Assembly: GCA_963277665.1 (NCBI GenBank)
Contig: OY728122.1
Coordinates: 1,543,756,868 to 1,543,820,867 of the forward strand
Direction: 5' to 3'
From: Viscum album
Lineage: Eukaryota; Streptophyta; Magnoliopsida; Santalales; Viscaceae
DNA: 64,000 nt
The notes under the pieces were generated by a model, which worked only from the letters and a program-made list of their open reading frames with translations, was not told the DNA's origin and did no database searches. Made by a program: the position numbers and the translations under genes. Below are positions 1 to 12,372 of the stretch, in pieces (positions within the stretch are counted from its first letter, which is position 1; every line of letters begins with the position of its first letter).

Positions 1-961
1 GTTTTACTAAACGACCAAAAGGAATGTTTCTTTTAACATATGCGGTGACAACGACCTTTTCTACCGTCGTGAGTATTATTTGGTCTTTGGATTCCTCAAC
101 AAGCCATAATGTTTTTAAATTGAAATAAATACCATATACTCTTTTATGTATTTTGGTATTGAAAATGGTTTTTATAATGGATTTGTTATGTCAATATATT
201 TAAGTGATATAATATGATCAAAGTGTGGAAATGTTTTCTTTCCATTATATTTGTTTTATGTCTAATGATTTCATAATGTTACTTGGACATTTTACGGTTG
301 GTTACGTGATAAATCATATGAAGGCTGGTGCCATGAATACCAGGACGGGTGGTTACGTTATAACCTCCAATGCATTGGGTATGGAAGTCGGCCATACGGC
401 TATTCCATTAAGTGATATGTGTGGAAGTCAACCGTATGGTTATTCCATTTAAGTATGTTTATGTCCCTAGTTACCTTTATATGTTATGTGTACTTTATAT
501 GGGTTTTATGGTAATATTTTGGTTAAAAAAGGGTAAGTATTGATATTTTATTCAGGGAAGAGTTTCTACTACTTCATAAAGGTGAAAAGTATTACTTTGA
601 TAAAGTATACATGGTTTACTTGTTGTTTTGAAAAACTAGCGGTTTTCATTCTTTGTGTTTCCCTTACTGAGATTTTTATGCTCACCCCAAGTTTTTTTGA
701 AATGTTTTTCATAGGAAATAATGAGGAATAGTGTCAAGGATGAGATCAAGGGAAAGTCATTCTATATAAAACATTGAACTAGACATGTTTCTTTTTAAGA
801 TTTTTTATTTTATGGAAACTTAGTAGAAGTGTCTACTTTGTAATCTTTTGAGATGTAATAGTTAAGATCTAATTCTCTAAAACTCTAAACCTGAAAAGAT
901 ACTCAATGGGAATTATTCATTTAATTCAATGTTAAGTAATGTTTAAAGCCTGGGATTTATA
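1..961 (+). repeat. 3' part of a gypsy LTR, cut by the window edge
   Basis: This stretch aligns by eye with 60258-61227, the last kilobase of the LTR of the derivative starting at 57149. Shared landmarks, in the same order, are a GTGGTTACGTGATAAA block, a CATTATAACCTCCAAT-like block, a TACATGGTTTACTTGTTG-like block and a terminal GGGATTTATA. It is therefore the 3' portion of an LTR of the same family, oriented plus. No PBS-like sequence follows at 962, so it may be a 3' LTR or a solo LTR. The short reading frames inside it are not supported as genes. Confidence 0.6.
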
Positions 962-975
962 TACTAGGCCATACA

Positions 976-2617
976 TGTGATTATTTTATTACCATTTTTA
1001 CTTTATTTTTTTATTTTCCTTTTCCCTTATTTATTTTTCCTACCTATTCACACTGCAGTCCCACCATTCTTCACTAAAAGTTAATCTAAAATCATTAAAA
1101 TTAATCATTTTGGACGTATTAAATTTGGAAACTCCTTAATTGGATGAAATAAATTATCTAATTTTGGTTATAGGAACCCTTGGTGAACCTCATTCATTAA
1201 AATTTATAAAACTATAATAATAATGCCTAGAAAAAGGTTTTTTTGTTGTAGATGTTTTCATTACATCTTTAAAACCACACATGGTAATTTATCCCTATTG
1301 TTAAAATTGATGACTTTAAGGTCGGAAGCTCCTTACCTCTTAGTAATTTTGTTACGCATGTTCTAGTTTTCTAATTTATGTGTTGGAATAATTGATAACT
1401 ATGCATCACTATGATTTCATGCTAGTGTTTTTGTATCTCATGAGACCCATTGTGATATTTTAATCCATGTGTGGCACTAGAGATGATTGTATTCATGTTT
1501 TATGTTGATCACACCTATTAATGTGTTTCTATAATATTTTAATGTTGATATGATTTCCACATGTGATCTAAATTGTATATTTGTAACCATTATTTAGAAG
1601 TATTGTTCTCTATTCTCTGAATAAGAGGACCAATGTGACATATCAATCCCTAATATGGGGAGTGTTATTGACATTTGAGATAGTAATGTTTAACTAAGAT
1701 AATGTTGGGGATATGATGATACCATGGAACATCTTGTTGGGGATACCCTCAATACCCAATTATTGATTTTCATGACACTGAGTTGATTTTTGAGTTTTAT
1801 ACCGTATATTTGACACATAACACATAGTGTATTTGTGAGCTGCATGTTGTATATCATGATATTGATACCCAATTGATTTGAATGCATTATGATGTACTTG
1901 ATTCCAATACCATGTTTCTTGTATGCACGATTCCATGAGGTTGTGTAGTGATAGATTCAATAGATCGATGGATAGTTTGGTTAATTATGACTTATTCTCA
2001 TTATCCATTCAGCATGGATCCATATCTTGAATGGGCGGGGGTTTGGAGAGGATTTTTTAGTGAATGACCATTAAATTTTATTTTATTTATATTATTATTG
2101 TTATGAATTTATTAAATTTACGGAACACACTATTACACACAAGAAGAGTTGGTTAAGGACACATTGGTGGTCTCCTTCCAAGTCTTATAGTCTCTCCCTA
2201 CTTAAGTATTTTCATGAACCTGTATATTTTATGACTAGTGATTTGAAAAGGGAATGGGATCTATGGTGGATGATTGAGTAGAGGATCATGCGCCTACTTG
2301 AAGGCAAGGATAGACTCTAAAGGACCAATATTTTATTTATTTATTTATCTTCACTTATTATTATAGTTTTGATTTCTAGATTGGGAGGCATTTAATCGTA
2401 TGAAATTTTGGAAAATTTTAGATTTATGCATATAATCTGATTATATTTATTATAATTTTATTATTATTAATGTTATTCCTTGAATCTGTGGGTATTACTT
2501 CCCTACTAAAGTACATATAATCTCACTACTAGTCGTTATCATATTTTTATGGGTAGGCACCCATGAGGTTAGGCGACCACCCATATCATACTTTTTGGTA
2601 TAGGGTGGGGTGTTACA
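976..2617 (+). repeat. 5' LTR of gypsy element B
   Basis: The segment begins TGTGATT, ends GGGGTGTTACA and is followed three bases later by a primer-binding site. Its first half matches 4641-5502 (CTATTCACAC and GGAACCC regions) and its second half matches 13710-14960 (ATGAGACCCATTGTGATA). Those two blocks are the 3' LTR, now split by copia element C. The start is less certain than the end. The 14 bases between this LTR and the repeat at 1-961 are unassigned. Confidence 0.6.
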
Positions 2618-2620
2618 AAA

Positions 2621-2632
2621 TGGTATCAGAGC
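2621..2632 (+). other. Primer-binding site of element B (initiator Met-tRNA)
   Basis: TGGTATCAGAGC lies three bases after the LTR end. It is the standard plant LTR-retrotransposon primer site, complementary to the 3' end of initiator methionine tRNA, and it fixes both the LTR end and the plus orientation of element B. It is the only exact PBS in the window; the others are mutated. Confidence 0.85.
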
Positions 2633-3146
2633 ACCAATTTGTTTCTTTTATTTTTTAACAAACCTATGGCATGGTAAAAAGGAGATAGTGATATTAGACC
2701 TGGGTATGGGAGTTTCCATGTTCTTGGGATCACCTGATTACCAGACCTCTAGTTTTCCATAAATGGTATTTTTCTTATTGTCTTTATGATATTTTCAGGT
2801 ATGTTCACATATCCTGAATATAAACATGGGTACACATTCAATATATATATATATAAATTCTATATGTTTCATATTAGTTCTTTAATTAAGTTCCTTGATT
2901 GGAGGTATATACTAAAGTCCGATTCTTTGTTGTGTGATAAATCATTATTGCAATTAATTAATTGAACTTAGAAATTTTTTGTTGGTATATATATTATGAG
3001 GTTCAATAAATTTTTGGGATGAGACTTCAGTTAATTCTAGGAGGGGAATAACTTAGATTATGGAAAGACTCAATGGAGAAAATTGTGTGACCCTGTAGAC
3101 TTGTTTGGATTAGTTCATGTTTCCAATGTTCTTTATATTGCAGAAG

Positions 3147-3775
3147 ATGCCACCTCACTAATGTTTTGTGGGATTACTAGCTAAGTATGGTGCTCCATAG
3201 AAAATTCCCGCACTAAATATAGTGGTGAAGGTTGTGGTACCACCCCATTTATGAGTCGTTACACTGAGTTATATGCCCAAAACTACAAGAGGCATCTAGT
3301 TTATGTTCCTTCCATGCTTTTGGAGAACTTGTTGGACACATGATGCAGTGGAGTGGATATGCATCCTCAAGAATTTATTTGATCTCAATGAGATACCAAA
3401 GGTCAATAATGTTGTACTAGAAGATTTTATACTATAGTGACCCACCAAGCAGTGGTAGGGTGTAGTGAACCTTTTGACAATATATGATTGTTTGACTTGG
3501 AAAATCATTAAATACATTTTCTTTAAAGAGTTACTATTTGGTACACTGAATTCATACTATGATCATAAAATCATGGTTAATTTTTAAGAGTTTAATAGTA
3601 GTGCTTCTATTTGAATCAAGAATCATAGAGCTTCTTCAAAATTTCCTGATAGAAAAGAATGGATTAGATGAGGATAATGTTTCTGTTAATTTTCCAATTT
3701 CTAATGGAACTTCTTTTAATACTTTCAAAAGAAAGAAATGGATGGATGAGGTTTTTTCACTAGAGAAGTGGTAGA
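3147..3775 (+). pseudogene. gag: Decayed gypsy gag of element B
   Basis: A start-like ATG gives MPPH followed at once by a stop. MPP(R/H) starts are common in plant gypsy Gag proteins. Reading on through further stops, about 3340-3540 shows the Gag core pattern: a W followed by LFDLNEIP, then a KQW-like position, then LTWK and FFKEL. In the family this region is the matrix/capsid-like part that packages element RNA. The last part (about 3559-3775) is open but unrecognised. No zinc knuckle, protease or reverse transcriptase follows before the 3' LTR, so element B has lost its pol region. Confidence 0.5.
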
Positions 3776-4640
3776 TAAACTAGGTTGATACAAGGCTCTT
3801 TAACACCTATTGTGAATGAAATTGGTCCTTAATGCTTCAACTATAAAGAATTTTTTCATTATTTTTTGTTATTTTCAGTAATTTGAAAAAGGTTTTAGTT
3901 GTGTGAAGGAAGGAAGAACAAAAAACAATTCTTATCCAGTGCTTTTAGGTTTCAAAAATAATAGAGAAGACCTAATCGGTGAACTAAGAATCCAACCAAG
4001 GTCCTCAGAAGTAGAATCAAATGATGGATCATATTGGTCATTCATCTTTGGGAAAAGTTTGTGAAGCTAAGGCATGTCATGTGTATGATGTGGATTATAA
4101 TCTTGTAGATGGTGGTGAGGAACCATATAATATTTTACCAGGATCATTTGTTTTTTTTTTGGAATAAGACTGGAAGTGATAATTCATAAGGATGAGAAGT
4201 CGTTAAAGGGGGATAATTCAAATATTCACAATTTTAAATGATTATAAAACCATCTTTCATTTGTAAACTATGATCACTTTTATGTTAAAATGTAATTTTT
4301 TAATAAAAATATATTCTTCAGTGATTTAAAGGCTATAAATTTTGTAAATTCTATTTTAATGTGATGAATATATTTTTTCCTTGAAACACTTTAGAATATT
4401 TTCAGAGGTACGAAGCTATGATTAGAGGATTTAATGGCCCATAGTGTCTTATTATATACATAATAAAAATATTAAATATAATATATCACTTATGTATCTT
4501 TTTAAAAAATAATAAAATATCTCCTAGATGGTGTTTCATATGGGAAATCCTTGGCCACTGTTTAATCAAGAATTTTGGTTTTACCCTAGGCATTCTATAA
4601 CATTTGGGCATATCTACTATTTGGTTAAATCACATACTGA
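3776..4640 (+). other. Unassigned internal part of element B
   Basis: This lies between the gag remains and the recognisable 3' LTR. I see no pol motif. A purine run AAAGGGGGATAA near 4205-4216 resembles a polypurine tract, which would put the 3' LTR start nearer 4217. However, LTR similarity is only clear from about 4641, so either the tract is fortuitous or the beginning of the 3' LTR has diverged. Confidence 0.35.
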
Positions 4641-4932
4641 TGTGTAAGTGTAAAGTTTTTACCCGTTTAATCTTTTTCTCTTTTTCATATTTATTCTTCC
4701 TTCATTCACACACAAAAACACACCATTATTCACATGAATTCAATCCCAAATACATGGAATCAACCACTATTAGAAAATTAATTTTGGAAACACATTGAAA
4801 ATATTAAATTAAATACCTTATAATCAACTTTTGGTTGAATCCAAAATTAAATATCTGGTTTTTATTTTGGTGTTTTTGGAAATAGTGTTTTTTTACGTGG
4901 TTTATGTTTCTAAAATAGCTGAAACAGTCAAT

Positions 4933-4978
<46 letters not shown>

Positions 4979-5502
4979 TAGAGAAAAATCTTAATAAACA
5001 ACCATATTTATTAATATTGTCTTGGATAATATATATATATATATTAGAGAATAATCATAATGAACTACCATATTTTTTCATGTTTGATTCTAGTGAGATA
5101 TTTATTATCACTTTTCATTTTATAACTATTCATGAGTAGAAGATTTCTAGAGCATGCATTGAACTAAAATGATAATTTTGAAATTAATTAGTAGATAGGA
5201 ACTATAATAACATGCAATATTTTTTTCTTTTTGAAATAAAACATCTAGTTTTGATTATATAAACCCTTCAAAAAACTCGGGCATTGAATTTTCAACAATA
5301 ATGATAATATGAACCAGGTGGAGGTGTTCCTGGTTATAGAGGGTTTCACTCTAATTTTTGAACCACATAGGGTGGTTTATCATTACTGTTGACATTAATA
5401 AATTTAAGGATGGAATTTTCTTACCACATGGGAATTTTATATACATATTTCTATGTTATAATTTAGGTTTTATTATAATTGATAACCATTCTTGACTATT
5501 AT
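4641..5502 (+). repeat. 3' LTR of element B, first part
   Basis: It starts TGTGTAAG and parallels 976-1400 of the 5' LTR, including CATTCACAC, AAATTAATTTTGGA and ATTGATAAC landmarks. It breaks off at 5502, where copia element C begins, and resumes at about 13710. It contains a CA/TA microsatellite absent from the 5' copy. Confidence 0.55.
4935..4978. repeat. (AC)n(AT)n compound microsatellite
   Basis: An uninterrupted run of AC dinucleotides passes directly into AT dinucleotides. A second short AT run lies at about 5030-5044. The 5' LTR copy has neither, so the array expanded after element B inserted. A reading frame crossing it is a product of the repeat and not a gene. Confidence 0.9.
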
Positions 5503-6777
5503 TGGACAAATATCCCTCTAGTTAACCTTGTATAGTTTTTGATTTAATAGTGTTTGTTAAAAAGAAGGTTTAAAAGGTTATTTGTGGCGTTTTAGGGTGG
5601 TTTTTGACTAGTATAATGACAAATATCCAAATATTATTTATGGAAGCATTGGAATTGGATTCCCAGGGATGACTCATAAAAATATTCTAAAGTTATGTAA
5701 TTTTTAAAGGTATGATGGTTTGTGAATTTTTGGTGTTTCTCATATGTTTTGTAATTCATGAATGTATGGAGTTTCAAAAAATATGGATGTGTTGAAAAGG
5801 AAATATAGTATCGTACAAGATTATGAAAAGTTCTGTGAGTGGAAAATTTCACTAGCGTTTGATGAAGGAATGGAGTTCTTCTAATAAGAATGATATTTTT
5901 TTTTGAAAATGTGGTGGCGATCATGAAAGTTCCGCAAAAGAGAGGAAAAATATATAAATTATAATATACCCCCAGTTTCCAAGAGGAACAATTGTTAAAA
6001 ATCCAAAGGCTTTGAATTCGCAAAATTTCTTTTTGAATATTTTTGTTGCATGAAATTTTTCATATGATCATCACATTTGTGATGAAAGGAAGTTTCACGA
6101 AAGCTGTGGTAGCTTCAAAAAAGATGGGAGTTTCCTGAAATTTTTGATTTTCATGAATGTAACGAGCTTCTTGAATGTCGTGGATTCGATAAAATCATAT
6201 TTATTGTGAATAATTATAAAGTTTCATGAAAGTTGGAAAAGGGGTTAGTGAGAGTAAATTTTATGTAAACTAGAAGGGATTTCCCAATTTATTTGTGGGA
6301 ATGTGGTATTCAACTTTTGGATGAATGTTGAACTTCATAATGTACCCAAATGAATTTTACATCATATTAATTCATGTGATCAAAATAAGAATATTCATAA
6401 GTAGTAGTGAGTTGAATTTAGTTGAGAGATTAGAAAGATTTGAAATTGTGATTGGTTGTAAATAGGGAGGGACAATGAGTATGCTCTGAACATTGTAATA
6501 CCAGTGTGCTTTAGTGTTTTTTTTACAATAGTCACATTGTTTTTCTATGCTCATTGTGTTTATCATTCTGTGGGTGAACCAAGTAAATTTTTCATGCCTC
6601 GTGCATGATTTTATTTCTTCTCAGACATTAATATGGGAGAGGGATAGAAGAGTGTTTTACTAAACAACAAAACTAGATCTGAAGGGGATGTTTTATTAAT
6701 CTTTTATATTGTCATTTTACCTTACCCATCATAGGGTATATAACCAAGCTGGGGTAAAAATTTGTATTATATAAAAA
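5503..6777 (+). repeat. 5' LTR of copia C
   Basis: It matches 12373-13708 along its length. Shared landmarks include GTTTTTGATTT near the start, a GAAAAGTT...GTGGAAAATTTC block, an ATACCCCCAGTTTC-like block and GGGGTAAAAAT near the end. The start is set by alignment with the 3' LTR, whose own start follows a polypurine tract. Termini are mutated (TGGACAAA where the other copy has TGTGAAAA). Confidence 0.65.
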
Positions 6778-6778
6778 T

Positions 6779-6792
6779 ATTAATTTCAGAGG
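6779..6792 (+). other. Degenerate primer-binding site of copia C
   Basis: TTAATTTCAGAGGT lies next to the LTR end and differs at a few positions from the canonical TTGGTATCAGAG. The position is right for a primer site but the match is weak, so this rests mainly on context. Confidence 0.45.
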
Positions 6793-6819
6793 TTATCTCT
6801 TAGTATAATGTATCGTGGT

Positions 6820-8870
6820 TGTTGATCATAAAGGGATTCCGATCTTCGATGGAAACAATTTTTATTTATTGAAAAATCTGATGCAACAAGACTTACAATA
6901 ATTATGAATATATATATTTATTAATGCGGTTGATGGTATTTATTCTAGTTTGGATAGTGGGGAAATTTCATGACAATAACTTAGGGAATTAGATGATAAA
7001 ACTAGAAGAATTTATTCATTACAGGGAGCATTGTCCAATAGTGTATACATAATTCTGATTTCATGTAACCATCACATTCCATGTTGTAAAGTCTTAAAAA
7101 AAATAAAAGGGTTATTCAAATATTAGAGATGATCATTTAAAAGTTTTATAGAATAAATATAATGATTTTAGAATGAAACTCAATGTATTTGTAGCTACAT
7201 TTGTTTTCTGGGTGAATGTTATTGTAGTAGACATGCATGGCCTCACACAAACTATTGAATATAAAAAGATCATTAAGTGAATATTTTTATGACTTGAAAT
7301 CGAATTAAATACAAAATTCTATTTACTAGAAGATAAGTATCTAAATAAATTGACACTAGATAGCTTTAATAGTAATCTTATCACATGAGATATGATAAAT
7401 GAAGATGTTAAGTCTATAAAAAAGGGAAGTCCAAAGAGGTGGAACTCAAGGTTATAAAGAAGATCACTATTTAATAAGTCTATGAAGCAGAATAGATAGA
7501 CGAGGTCATATCATTCCATTCATAAAATCTAAAAATAAGAAAAGGAATGTTGAAAGTTAATCTTCAACTAGAAATATTTTTACATGGAATGGTTGGACAT
7601 ATTGTAGTATGGTTCCCTAAGATGTATCAAGACAACTATGAGGATGAATTCAAAAACCCCATGAATAATTCCTCCACTTATGTGTATGGTATGAAAAAAT
7701 CATAGAAATTTTTCCAAAAGAAAATTCTTATGTCATAATAAAATGATATTTCAGAAGAAAATGAGGTTGATGAGTTGGAGAACATGAAGTATCATGGAGA
7801 AAATACTGTAGTGCTAGTTATAGTTAGCTCATAGTAAATGGAATAAAGTGAAAATGATGATGGGTAATTTAAAGTAATAGTTGATCTCTAGAATGAATTC
7901 GAATATTCTCTTGAGGAAATTTATATTTGAAGAGAAAAATCAAAGACATAAAATATTATTTTTTATGATTCAAAAATTATTATGAAGTAGAAAGAAGAAG
8001 AGAAACCTGAGTTGAAGGAATAAATTTACATTTTTTACTCATCAATGGTAAAGAACTCAGAAAAGTAAATTGATAACAAGATAGAAGTTAAATAATAGAA
8101 AATAATGATTCATTATTTTACTAACACAAGAAAAAATCAATTGAAATGTATTAAAGAACATAAATAGAATGTTTTTCAATTGTAATGAAAATAAGAATAT
8201 CAGGAGAGACTTTAGGCTCCTAGTACGATATCATAAAATCTTATCACCTAGGATAAAGAAAATATGTATGTGTATCATAATGTTCCATAAAAATTTAATC
8301 AATAGTCAAACCCAAATTTCAATTCTAGTATTATGTTTGATTGAAAATAGATCAATGGTCGAAAATTGATTGGGGTACACATCATAATCAAAAAAGTTTA
8401 GAGAAACCATTTTACAAGAAATTATATAATAATGAATCATTGAAATTCACCTCATATCAGGAGTTATTATTATGGAAGGATGTTATATTCAAAAAATGTA
8501 TATTCCATAACCAAAATTTATTTAAGGGCACAAGAGTAGAAAATGATTCCATATAGAGTTCAAAATTCTAGGAATGATTTTTATGGTCACGATTTCTATT
8601 ATAGAGGATTTTGAAACATAGCCAGATATTCCACATCAACAATGTTGAGAAATATGCTGGATTATATCCAAATTGGTTGTAAGAACCAACCTTAAGAATC
8701 ATTGAATGATTTAAAAATTCCAAATCAATTTTCATATATTCAAGAATAAGTTTCACTACCATACTCTAAAGAAGATAAAAAATATTAATACACAACATCT
8801 ATGCAGTCAATTAAATAGATCAAAAGGAAAAGAAACGATCATACAATGGTTATAGATATTTCCCTTAAAG
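6820..8870 (+). pseudogene. gag: Decayed copia gag (element C)
   Basis: The plus strand gives the N-terminal copia Gag signature IPIFDGNNF near 6835-6865, followed by stop-ridden sequence. A remnant of a zinc knuckle (GMVGHIV...FP) lies near 7584-7620 without its first cysteines. Gag coats the element RNA in cytoplasmic particles. Reading frames further on (about 8169-8556) are basic and open but not recognisable. Frameshifts and stops make expression implausible. Confidence 0.5.
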
Positions 8871-10050
8871 CATCAGATCATGATAATTAATGGATAAATG
8901 ATAGTGGATGGATATCCCATATGATGAGAAATAACGATCTTTTTACAAGAATCAAATATTACAAGGAAGGAGTTGTAAAATTACAAAATTATGATGTCTT
9001 GAAGATATTAACTTGGGAAAATCTAAATTTGGGGGTAAAGATATGAGATGTGATGATGTCTTAGTTTTTTAACAACCCAGAAAAAACATTATATGTTTTT
9101 AGTACATTGTGTAAATCGATTTATGCTATAATATTTAACCAGAATTTTTATATTATCAAAGGAAAATATGGTATAGTTGTTTTACAAGGAAATTTCATGA
9201 AGGGAAATCTCTACCTTGTGTGTAGAGAAGAAGATATTATCTTTCTATTGAGAGAGGAGGAAAACAAGTTTTGGAATAAATTTATTATCCATATATTCCA
9301 AGAATATATGGAAGATTTAGTGAAATTTGATAGAGCTCTAGATATCTACAAGCTATCACATGATTTTACTCTCACTGTCAATGCTTTTCAACATGGGAAT
9401 ATTACCGAAAATAAATAAACGAGAAAATAAAAAAAGTTTACCAGATTAATTGAATTGGTGAATGTGAATGTGTTTGGACCTATCTCACCAAGATCCATTA
9501 ATTGGAAGAGGTATTATTTTATTATCATTTCATATTTTAATCGGACGACATTGATATTTTTCATTTCCCCTAAGAATGATGTGTTCAGTATTAAAAAACA
9601 ATATCATAGGGAAGATTAAAGGATGCTTGGATAGAATATTCTAAAATTTCTAACATATAATGGAATATAATTCTCCAAAATCCATGTGTAGTATTATCTA
9701 GAGAAACAAGGGATACGACATCATGTTTCAATCGGGATGTCTCCTAAACAAAACCAACTAGTTGATCAGACAAATAGGATCCTAAGCAACATGAAAAAAA
9801 ATTATTATTGAAAAGGACTGACCTGTTATATTATATAAGGAATTATTCTTAACTTAATTCTACATATCCAATAGGTAATCTTGGTGTTCTATATAACAAA
9901 AGGCTCCATTTGAGATGTGGTATGGGAAGAAAAAACTTTGAAATACTTTCAATTAGCAAGAAGTAATTTTTTTATCAATAAAGAGAAATATAATAAATTT
10001 GATTCTCATAATGATTCAAGGATATTCATTGTGTATTCAGGAAAAATAAA
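8871..10050 (+). pseudogene. pol: Decayed copia protease and integrase (element C)
   Basis: At about 8891-8930 the plus strand encodes W-I-N-DSG followed by HM, the aspartic protease active site of Ty1/copia elements (family consensus DSGCSxHMTG; here the Cys is changed to Trp). About 9107-9415 is an open stretch matching the GAG-pre-integrase region (IKGKYG...VLQGNF...NLYLV). About 9470-9580 carries the integrase start VFGPIS followed by KRYYF. The QQNG-like integrase segment near 9745-9790 is degraded. Many stops are present. Confidence 0.5.
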
Positions 10051-10389
10051 AGCATATTAATTATTTAAAATGTATATGGGTATAGTAGATGAATGAAATG
10101 ATTTCACTATAGTAGATAATGAATTAAATCTTCAACAATACATTGAAATGTTACTAAATGGTAGTTTTGTGGATGTAATAAAATAACAAAGTATAGAAGT
10201 GATGAATGTTGATTAATAAGAATATAATGTTGATGATAAGGAGGAAGGAAGATATGTATCTATATGGAAGTCAAAAATTTGAGCTTAAATTGATAAGAAA
10301 AACACAATTTTTGATTAGGAAACACCACATAAAACATAGATAATGATGTATTTATAAAATTAATCCTTCCGATATCAGGTATAGACTAA

Positions 10390-11930
10390 TTTTTTTAAAC
10401 AAGTAGTTCGAGATGAGAACAATGTTCATTATTTAAATATGGAGAATGACCAAATTGCGAAAAATCAAACATGGGAGATTGTTTCGAGACTGATAGATAA
10501 GAATGTCCTCAAGACCAAATGGGTCTTCTAGAACAAACTAAATGAAGGTGGATTGGTAATTCAAAACAAATGACGACTAGTGTGCAAGGGATACTCCCAA
10601 ATCAAGCGAATCTATGTTTATGTGACATTATCAAAAGTTTTAAAGTTTGGGATTTTCGTCTATTTTGGTCCATAAAATGACAAAGGTAATTCAATCTTTT
10701 CTAGATGGTTTCTAAGTCATCATTTTTTAATGGGGTTACCAAGGAGGAATTTTATATTTAGAAGCCAAATGGATTTATCATTAATGAAGATTATGATTTA
10801 TTTTTTCAGTGGTTTGAAGAAAGAACAATGGTAATGATATTCAAGAATAGATCAGTTTGTCTAAAAAAGATCAGTTTTCAATGTGGTGGAGTTGATTACA
10901 ATCACTATGTAAAAAAGATATCAATCTGAATATTATGGATCTAGTGTATCTTTATAGCAGAATATTTAGTGGATCAGAGGATGGTAAGTTTAAATATTTA
11001 ACATAATTCGTGAAATGTGAGTTCAAAATGTCAATGATTGGTGAAATGACCTTTTTACTTGTTTTATAGGTGACACAAAGAAGGATTGTAACATTAATTT
11101 TATAATAAAAATATTCCAAAGTTTTTCTGAGAATATTTGGAATGAATAATTCCCTGAAGATGATGATTATAGTGTCTACATTGATGAATCTATCATGAGA
11201 TTATGAAGTCAAATCAGTTAATATTACATAATAAATGCATATAATTGGTAGTCGGTTGTACTTAACAACAACAAAATATCTTTTTTTTTCACATGAAAAG
11301 AAGCACAATATCTAAGGAATCCCAAATAAATCCACTTCCTTGTTGTAAAAAATAATACTTATATATATTAAAGTCATAAGGGATTTTATTTTTTAATATA
11401 TAGACAAATATTAGAAATAATTATTGGTATATAATAATGATGATTGTACTAATTCGACAGATGATAGAAAATAAATTTTAGGTGGTACATTTAATCTTGG
11501 ATTTCTGTGTATTTATTGGATAATCATGAAACAAGATTTCAGTTTTTTGATAAGAATTAAATATAAATATATTAAGGCTACTCAAGCTTCCACATAGTTA
11601 TTGTGGATGAAGAAACAACATAATGATATGGGAGTTGAAGTGAAGTCTATACTCAGAATCCATCGAGATAATTCATGTTATATAAATCTTAGAAAAAATT
11701 AAGTCCAGAACTCGTGAATAAATCACATTGAAAGCATGTTTCATTTTATAAAGGAGAAGGTGGAGAATGGTTTTGTGAAATTAGAGTATGTGCCTTCAAA
11801 ACTATAGGTTAATGATATTCTGATAAAGGCCTTATCCAAATAAAGATTATAATTTCATCAAAGATATCTTGGAGTTTAATGAACTCCCCACATTGAATAA
11901 GTGTAGATATGGGGCCTCCACTACCTAAGG
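10390..11930 (+). pseudogene. pol: Decayed copia reverse transcriptase and RNase H (element C)
   Basis: About 10440-10600 gives KNQTWEIV, KTKWVF, NKLNEGG and LVCKGYSQ, the conserved N-terminal motifs of copia reverse transcriptase. The YVDD-box region is not readable. About 11470-11860 gives the RNase H tail: QASTQLLWMKKQ, a degraded HIE...FHFIKEKVENG block, LEYVPSK and KALSK, the standard end of copia pol. Stops occur throughout. The family enzyme copies element RNA into DNA and degrades the RNA strand; this copy cannot. Confidence 0.6.
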
Positions 11931-12372
11931 TATAGTGTATTTTCCATTATGTGTTGATATGTGTACATTTCAATGTTTCTTTCCCAAAGGAGTGACCTCT
12001 GGATGTATTGCAAATTGGGTGGGGGTATCTTTAACTTGTTAGGGGAGAAGATTATAGTGTGAGTAGGGATGTTGGGGTGACTTTAAATCTGATGATGCTA
12101 AAGATGATTTATCATAGGTTATATATCATGTCATATATGGTTCATAATGAAGGTAATTTTTTGTTTTGGGAATAATGTGATACATTTATGAACATTGTTT
12201 GGTTTTCTTGTTTCTCATTATAGTCAAGGATCATGTGGTTCAGAGTGTGTGATAGGTAAATTTTTTATCACTATCTGGAATATATAGAAGAATTTTTTGT
12301 AAAATATTGAATAACATTTAAATTAGTCTCAATGGGCACATAGATAATAACAATCCTAAAGGGGGGTACTAT
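11931..12372 (+). other. 3' untranslated part of copia C with polypurine tract
   Basis: Non-coding sequence between the end of pol and the 3' LTR. It ends in AAAGGGGGGTACTAT (12358-12372), a polypurine tract placed directly before the LTR start TGTGAAAA. This tract would prime plus-strand DNA synthesis and fixes the LTR start. Nothing else is recognisable. Confidence 0.6.

Noticed and set aside
4831..5139. Plus-strand frame with a THTHTHTH run
   Set aside because: It crosses the (AC)n(AT)n microsatellite in an LTR and has no other coding feature.
5634..6023. 129-residue minus-strand frame
   Set aside because: It lies entirely in an LTR of copia C, antisense, and has no homologous open frame in the other LTR.
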